The notes beneath the pieces are model-generated. The model was given only the letters and a program-made list of their open reading frames with translations, made no database searches and was not told the origin of the DNA. Position numbers and translations under genes: made by a program. Of a DNA stretch of 64,000 nucleotides, positions 59,126 through 64,000 are shown piece by piece. Within the stretch, counting starts at the first letter, position 1. The number at the start of each line of letters is the position of its first letter. The stretch comes from Cordia subcordata (Eukaryota; Streptophyta; Magnoliopsida; Boraginales; Cordiaceae), in assembly GCA_028554755.1 (NCBI GenBank), contig JAPTOF010000006.1, forward strand, positions 6,380,501 to 6,444,500, read 5' to 3'.

Positions 59126-60239
59126 TGTTGCCCAAACAATGAATCCAAGAGGAGGTGAATTGGATTATTGGCACAATTAAGCACTTAAAACTCTTCACAA
59201 AAATTTCAAGCAATTATACATACAAGATATAAAGATGATACTTGAAATGTAAAGAGATTAAGGGTTAGAAGATCAATCGTAGCAATTTGAAGTGGTTTGA
59301 ACTTCCGAGGACCAAGTCTACTACCTAAAGTTTTCCCTTAGGATTTTGGTAACTCTACTAGTGAATCGGCTTCTTGCTTAGTATATTGTAGAAACATAGA
59401 ATAATGTTCACAAACCTTGCTTTACCATAAGGACTACATGTATTCTCTCAACACTTGAGGATTTCAAACACTTCACTCTTGATAGAATGTTTCTCACAAA
59501 CTATACTACCTAAGAGCAAAGTACTCATTCAATAAAATAGTAAGAATTAAGTTTACAAGAACTTCCACATATCAAGATTACAAGAGGTATTTTAAACTTC
59601 CTATATTGCTCTAAATAGATAAGCAATTTATGAGCTCAAGATACTTGATCCAAATATGCTAATGACATGTAATCAATGAAGATATAGTAATAAATGGAGC
59701 AAGATTGCAACAGAAAGAATATTGAATGCTAATAACTTGTATAAATGCTTTTTTCAAGTTATCTGAAGTTAGGGGATGAGGGATGTATTTATAATGTCAA
59801 AAAGTAAAAACACCAATGGTCAAAAAATAATTTTGTAGAAAAGCACCTACCCGTTAACCGAGGCCAGCCGGTAGCTCTCTGTATGTATTTGTTGACCCTA
59901 CTACTCAGCTGGTACCCCTAGCTGCTACAAGAAACATGCACACTGGAATTATCGGCTGGTCACCCCTAACCGGTACCTATCTGCAGGACTTACTAGCTGG
60001 TACTTGAAAAGGTACAAAAAGCTGATATAACTTTTTGAAAAAGATTTGCTTTTCAATAAAAGTAAGAAAGAGACGTTTTCTGTAGGATTAGAGGCTCAAT
60101 GCAATACCAAACACTTAAACTTCAACTCATATTAAATGCAATGCATCTACCACACTCAAACATTAAATGCAAGGCAAAAACTTTTCTAAAAACTAATTTC
60201 TGCAAATTTTTTGTTTTGAAAAGTTTATGTATGTACACA

Positions 60240-60273
<34 letters not shown>

Positions 60274-60994
60274 ACATATATATGCATATACATACATACA
60301 TACATACACACATATATACACACACACACCATTTTTCAACACATGCAAGTTCAGTAGAACATCCATTGCTATAAATGCAACTCAACAACTCATTTTTTTC
60401 TTTTAAATTTTTGCGAAGATAAGCTTAAGATTTCATGCACATGCAAGCTTTAAGTCTTATCAAAGACATGCAACTTAGATATCCATCAAGTAAAGCTATA
60501 AACTTAGCTTAAAACCACTTTTACTACAGCATAAACTTAGATATACACCATATACTAATACTAATGCACACATATACTAGTTACAAGAAGCCATGAGAGT
60601 ATGCTTAAGCTTATTTACACCATAACTAAGTTAATCTTTTGTAAAAAAAAAATATGCATAGAACAAATATAATTCTACACATGAAGTCATTTTAAAAACA
60701 AACATATTAAGGAGTAAAGATGATCTATTATGAAGACAAGAAATGCACATGCAATAAGTACTTTTGAGCTCACAATTTAGACTATCTTTAAGAAGCAATT
60801 TAACCAGATAACCTATAAGATCTTGAAGAGTCCTTCCATGCTTTTCAAGCAACAAAGTCCTCATTTGGTTCCAATTGATCATCAACTCTTTATTTAGCTC
60901 ATAACTTCCGAGCTAAGCACAAATATACTCAAAGAGTCAATTTACAATATAATAATGACATCATCAAAACTTAATTATGGTAATAATTCCAACA
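59126..60994. repeat. Repetitive element with TGTTG...CAACA ends
   Basis: Starts TGTTGCCCAAAC, followed by a CAAGAGGAGGTGAATTGG phrase of a kind I recall as common in plant retroelements, and ends ATTCCAACA. The ends are a 5-bp inverted pair, but the flanks AGTTA and GGTTT do not match, so no target duplication supports it. The interior has (A/C)(G)CTGGTAC-type short repeats at 59860-60010. No coding region. Confidence 0.35.
60240..60331. repeat. Compound (TA)/(TGTA)/(CATA)/(CA) microsatellite
   Basis: TA units, then TGTATGTA, ATATATGCATA, CATACATA and ACACACAC. The open frames across it on both strands are products of the repeat. Confidence 0.9.
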
Positions 60995-62130
60995 GGTTTG
61001 GTTATAAAATGTTATTTTTCTGATGCTAAGTTCTGATTATCATTTTAAAATTTTAATTAATAACCGAATTAATAAAACTTTTATCCCTTTACGTAATGAG
61101 AATTTAAAGCGTACTTTATGTTTATAGAGTTGCCCTCCCAACCAAAGCAAACAAATACTCACACTTTTAAAATTAAAACCCACGTCTCTGAGACCCAACT
61201 AACATTCACCTTTCTTTTTCTGTTTTGATTTCACGTCTCGAGTATTCAAGAACTGACATTAACAATAAACCCCAAAGTATGCAGCAGCAATATATAGCAT
61301 AGCTCACGGCCTCAGTGTTTTTGGTGATTTTTTTTTTTTTTTTGGTGTATCTTTTCTTTTGGATCTTAATTTGATTCAACTCCTAATACTTGTGTTTAAT
61401 TCCAGAATTCGGTTATTTGATTGTTTTGATGTATTTTTTTTCAATATTTCATAATTTAAATATTTCAATTGTTAACCAGAACCGAACCTAAAAAAATTGG
61501 TTCCAAAATTTCAATTATTCACCTTATTTGGTTTGGTTTCAGTTATTAAAATTTTCAAAATTCAATTTTCAGTTATTTTGCTTCTCGGTTATTTCAATTC
61601 AATTATAACTGGATGCTCAGTCCTAAATGTAACCAAAAAGAAAGGCATTCAAGGAAAGAACATGTTATGTAATTGCAATTGAAAACTCCATCGTACAAGG
61701 TATGAACTATTTGATTGTTACAACTACTTTACTAAATTATAAACTAACTGGACGCTATTTGCAAGGAATTGAAAGTTACATTAGGAAAGTACAATAAATC
61801 TATGTTTATGAGTTACGCAAAGTTAAGCTTGACCACGTCGTTGTAAAACCAAATAAAAACAATTAAAATAGTCAACAACAAAATATGAAAAATTTTCCCT
61901 TTATCATGCTAACACGACTAAAAGGTCGAATTACGGAGAATCGGGATTGCTGTTAGGAATTGAAAAGAAAAAAAAAAAAAACTAAAACCTAAAACTAAAA
62001 ACTAAGAATTTAAAAGACTAAACTAAACACTACAAGATAGACAATTTTTTAAATTAAACTAAATCAAAGAGAAAATTAATAAAATAAAATAATTAAAAGA
62101 AAATCATGGAACTCAACCCCAAAAATTGCA
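60995..62130. other. AT-rich spacer with dispersed CGGTTATT motifs
   Basis: GGTTAT, TTCGGTTATTT and GGTTTGGTTTCAGTTATT phrases recur between 60995 and 61600. No gene was recognised. Confidence 0.5.
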
Positions 62131-63420
62131 AGAATTAAATATGTGGAACTCGCGATCCAGGGGATAGCCAGAAAATTATCATATTCATGTTTGTCAACTT
62201 CAGGATTTCTAATTAAGCACAAGGGATCATATTACAAGCTCTAATTCAACTAGATTAATTAACTAAAGTTGTTGAGGCATAATATATCTCAATGGCATAA
62301 ATTATCTCTCACTTTTATTTAATTAATTAATCTCACAGATTCTAGAAGATTAATTGAGACTACAAAGACATAGACAATCTCAGTAGCATAACCTATCTCA
62401 ATCTTGAAATAACTAATTAAATCTAGTTCTAGTAATTGATCAATATTCATACCCACAATAACCTACAAGATTCCTATATGACAAAAGGTATAAATTCTTG
62501 ACTAACAAAAATTAGCTACAAGCATAATAATGATTAACTAATAATTTAATAAGCAATAAGCACAAATACGAATAATCAAATAAACCCCAAAGAATTCGAA
62601 ATGTGAGTAAAAATAATCATTAACTATCACCCCAAATCATAGGAATTTAGTTCATAATTATATTCAAAGCAAAAATTAAAGAAGAATTGAAATAAGAAAA
62701 ACTCATCGTATTATTCCTAAACAAAGAAGTTGATGAAGTTTTATGTCTCCAATTCTCTTCAAGAGCTGCTCTCCAACTTTTTCTTCAATTTAATCTTCTA
62801 CAAATTCTAAGGTTGAAAACCATTTTTTCTGTTGTGTATTGTAAGTATTTATAATAGTATTAAATTCCTTTTCAAATCCCACTTGGATTAGGAAACTGCT
62901 GTCATTTTTTATGCTCTCCTTTGACTGATGTTTTTAACCATCTTAAACGCAGATCTGGGCTGAACTTGAAATAGAAAAGTTGTAGCTGTATGAATTATCT
63001 TTCCATAACCGTAAGAATCACCTTATTTGGACCTCTGTAGCCCGAGTTATGCCCAAAATACCGAAATGTGTCCAACAGGTGACGGGAATTTTTCAAACAT
63101 GTTGTAACTGATTTTTCACCTTGATCTCTCTTGAATTTGGAAAAGTGGTCTTCATAAAAGTTGTAGCCCTGCCTCTTCAGAGTCCAATGGCTCAAGAATC
63201 ATATGATTTTGACCTCTAGAGTTGGAGTTATGAGCAAAATAACAGAACTGGTCTGATAGGAAAAACTTTCCAAAAATTAACATCAAGGTCACTTGTCATA
63301 TTCATTCACCACCGACTTTAGTTGCAAGAAAGGCCAAAGTTCCTTGTTTTCTATGAAAAATTGATTCTTGATCCATATATTTGAGCCCAATACTTCTCTA
63401 TTAAATTAGCTCAACTCAAA
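62131..63420. repeat. Probable retroelement-derived repeat with a diverged tandem pair
   Basis: Two diverged units at about 62970-63095 and 63146-63270 share AAAGTTGTAGC, a CCAAT/CCATAACC block, ATCA, TTTGGACCTC/TTTTGACCTC, GAGTTATG.(G/C)C(A)AAAATA and CGAAATGTG/CAGAACTGG in order. Such AAAGTTGTAG ... GAGTTATG units are, to my recollection, common in plant LTR retrotransposon regions. No open reading frame or LTR pair was found. Confidence 0.5.
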
Positions 63421-64000
63421 TTATGATCGATCTTCAACTTCAATTGCCTAAAATTTTTTGTAAACTGCTCTTGTAGGCCTCCACAAAATCTTTTCTTCTC
63501 TCGAACGTGATTGGATCAAATAATTTGCAAAATAAATCACTTTAACCACTTTGATCTATGTACATGCAAAATAGTGAAATTTATTACAAAATATGAAGAC
63601 GCATCAAAGCTACTGCTAATTAGCATATAAATATGAGTTGTATTAATCATGTCCAACTTATTTTTATTGGTATTATACAACTTTATGAAAAAAAAAAAAA
63701 TCTCATATGTCAGTTTGGTGATAACTATATATTTATATACCACAATTTTAGTATTATTGACATTCCATACCGATTAAACTTTGAGGGGGCTATTATATTG
63801 ATGTCATGGCCATATGTGATAAACACTTTTATAATGTTACTTACATGATTATTTCATAATAAGGAAACATATCATACACTTTTTACTCTTAATTTCTTTC
63901 ACGGTTAAAATATATACGAAGTAACATACATTTCTTTGCATTGGATTTATTGATTTATTTTTATTTATTGAAATCTCTTGATTTATATTCATATGTGTTT
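63421..64000. other. Right-edge spacer
   Basis: AT-rich. No gene, element end or RNA was recognised. Confidence 0.5.

Noticed and set aside
60099..60388. Open frames on both strands around 60.1-60.4 kb
   Set aside because: They are created by the TA/CA/TGTA microsatellite.
59126..60994. Firm call of a solo LTR from TGTTG...CAACA ends
   Set aside because: The 5-bp flanks (AGTTA and GGTTT) do not match and no PBS or coding region is next to it, so it is kept only as a low-confidence repeat.
1..64000. tRNA genes, intact rRNA genes, miRNA precursors and CRISPR arrays
   Set aside because: Looked for by eye on both strands. No cloverleaf, recognised mature miRNA or regular spaced repeat was found. 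The only rRNA similarity is the plastid 16S fragment inside the MULE.

Overview
The window is nuclear DNA of a flowering plant, most likely a eudicot. It is AT-rich, its genes are split by GT-AG introns and spaced several kilobases apart, and the gaps hold microsatellites, MITEs, LTR remnants and a Mutator-like element (MULE). The genes are plant-specific: plastid aminodeoxychorismate synthase, a patatin-like phospholipase of the pPLAIII class, and CYP97B. Nothing in the sequence fixes the family or species.

Layout. 1-6278 (+): the last eight exons of aminodeoxychorismate synthase (folate pathway), with the N-terminus off the left edge. 9801-13880 (+): a two-exon pPLAIII gene. 13881-20200: mostly gene-free, with a three-copy tandem repeat and a pure G/C tract. 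20625-22818 (-): vacuolar H+-ATPase subunit G, with a 5' UTR exon near 24.2 kb. 24.8-27.4 kb: a MITE, a broken Ty1/copia reverse transcriptase and a probable solo LTR carrying a minisatellite. 27855-49285 (+): a CYP97B (carotenoid-hydroxylase clan P450) locus that I read as a pseudogene. 51088-53212 (-): a TRAF-type zinc-finger protein with a repetitive acidic tail. 54.7-64 kb: AT-rich, repeat-derived DNA without a recognisable gene.

The most interesting part is the CYP97B locus. An 8,141-bp MULE (36255-44395) sits inside a 48-bp coding exon and is flanked by a perfect 10-bp target duplication. Joining the two flanks at the duplication restores a 16-codon exon. The MULE has long terminal inverted repeats, arrays of 9-bp inverted motifs near both ends, and two genes transcribed inward from the ends. 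One encodes a MURA-type transposase (DDE, SWIM and CCHC domains). The other encodes a plant mobile domain (PMD) protein. This convergent layout resembles maize MuDR, with PMD in the place of the second gene. Both genes are broken. A fragment of plastid 16S rDNA lies in what looks like a transposase intron. The P450 has further lesions: a TGA where CGA is expected, two lost splice acceptors, an 85-bp duplication across the I-helix exon boundary, a miniature LTR element in one intron and a 2.6-kb LTR-like insertion in another.

The genes are independent housekeeping or metabolic units; I see no operon-like or pathway cluster. No tRNA gene, intact rRNA gene or CRISPR array was recognised. Exon limits were placed by eye from splice signals, reading phase and remembered family sequence, without alignment.
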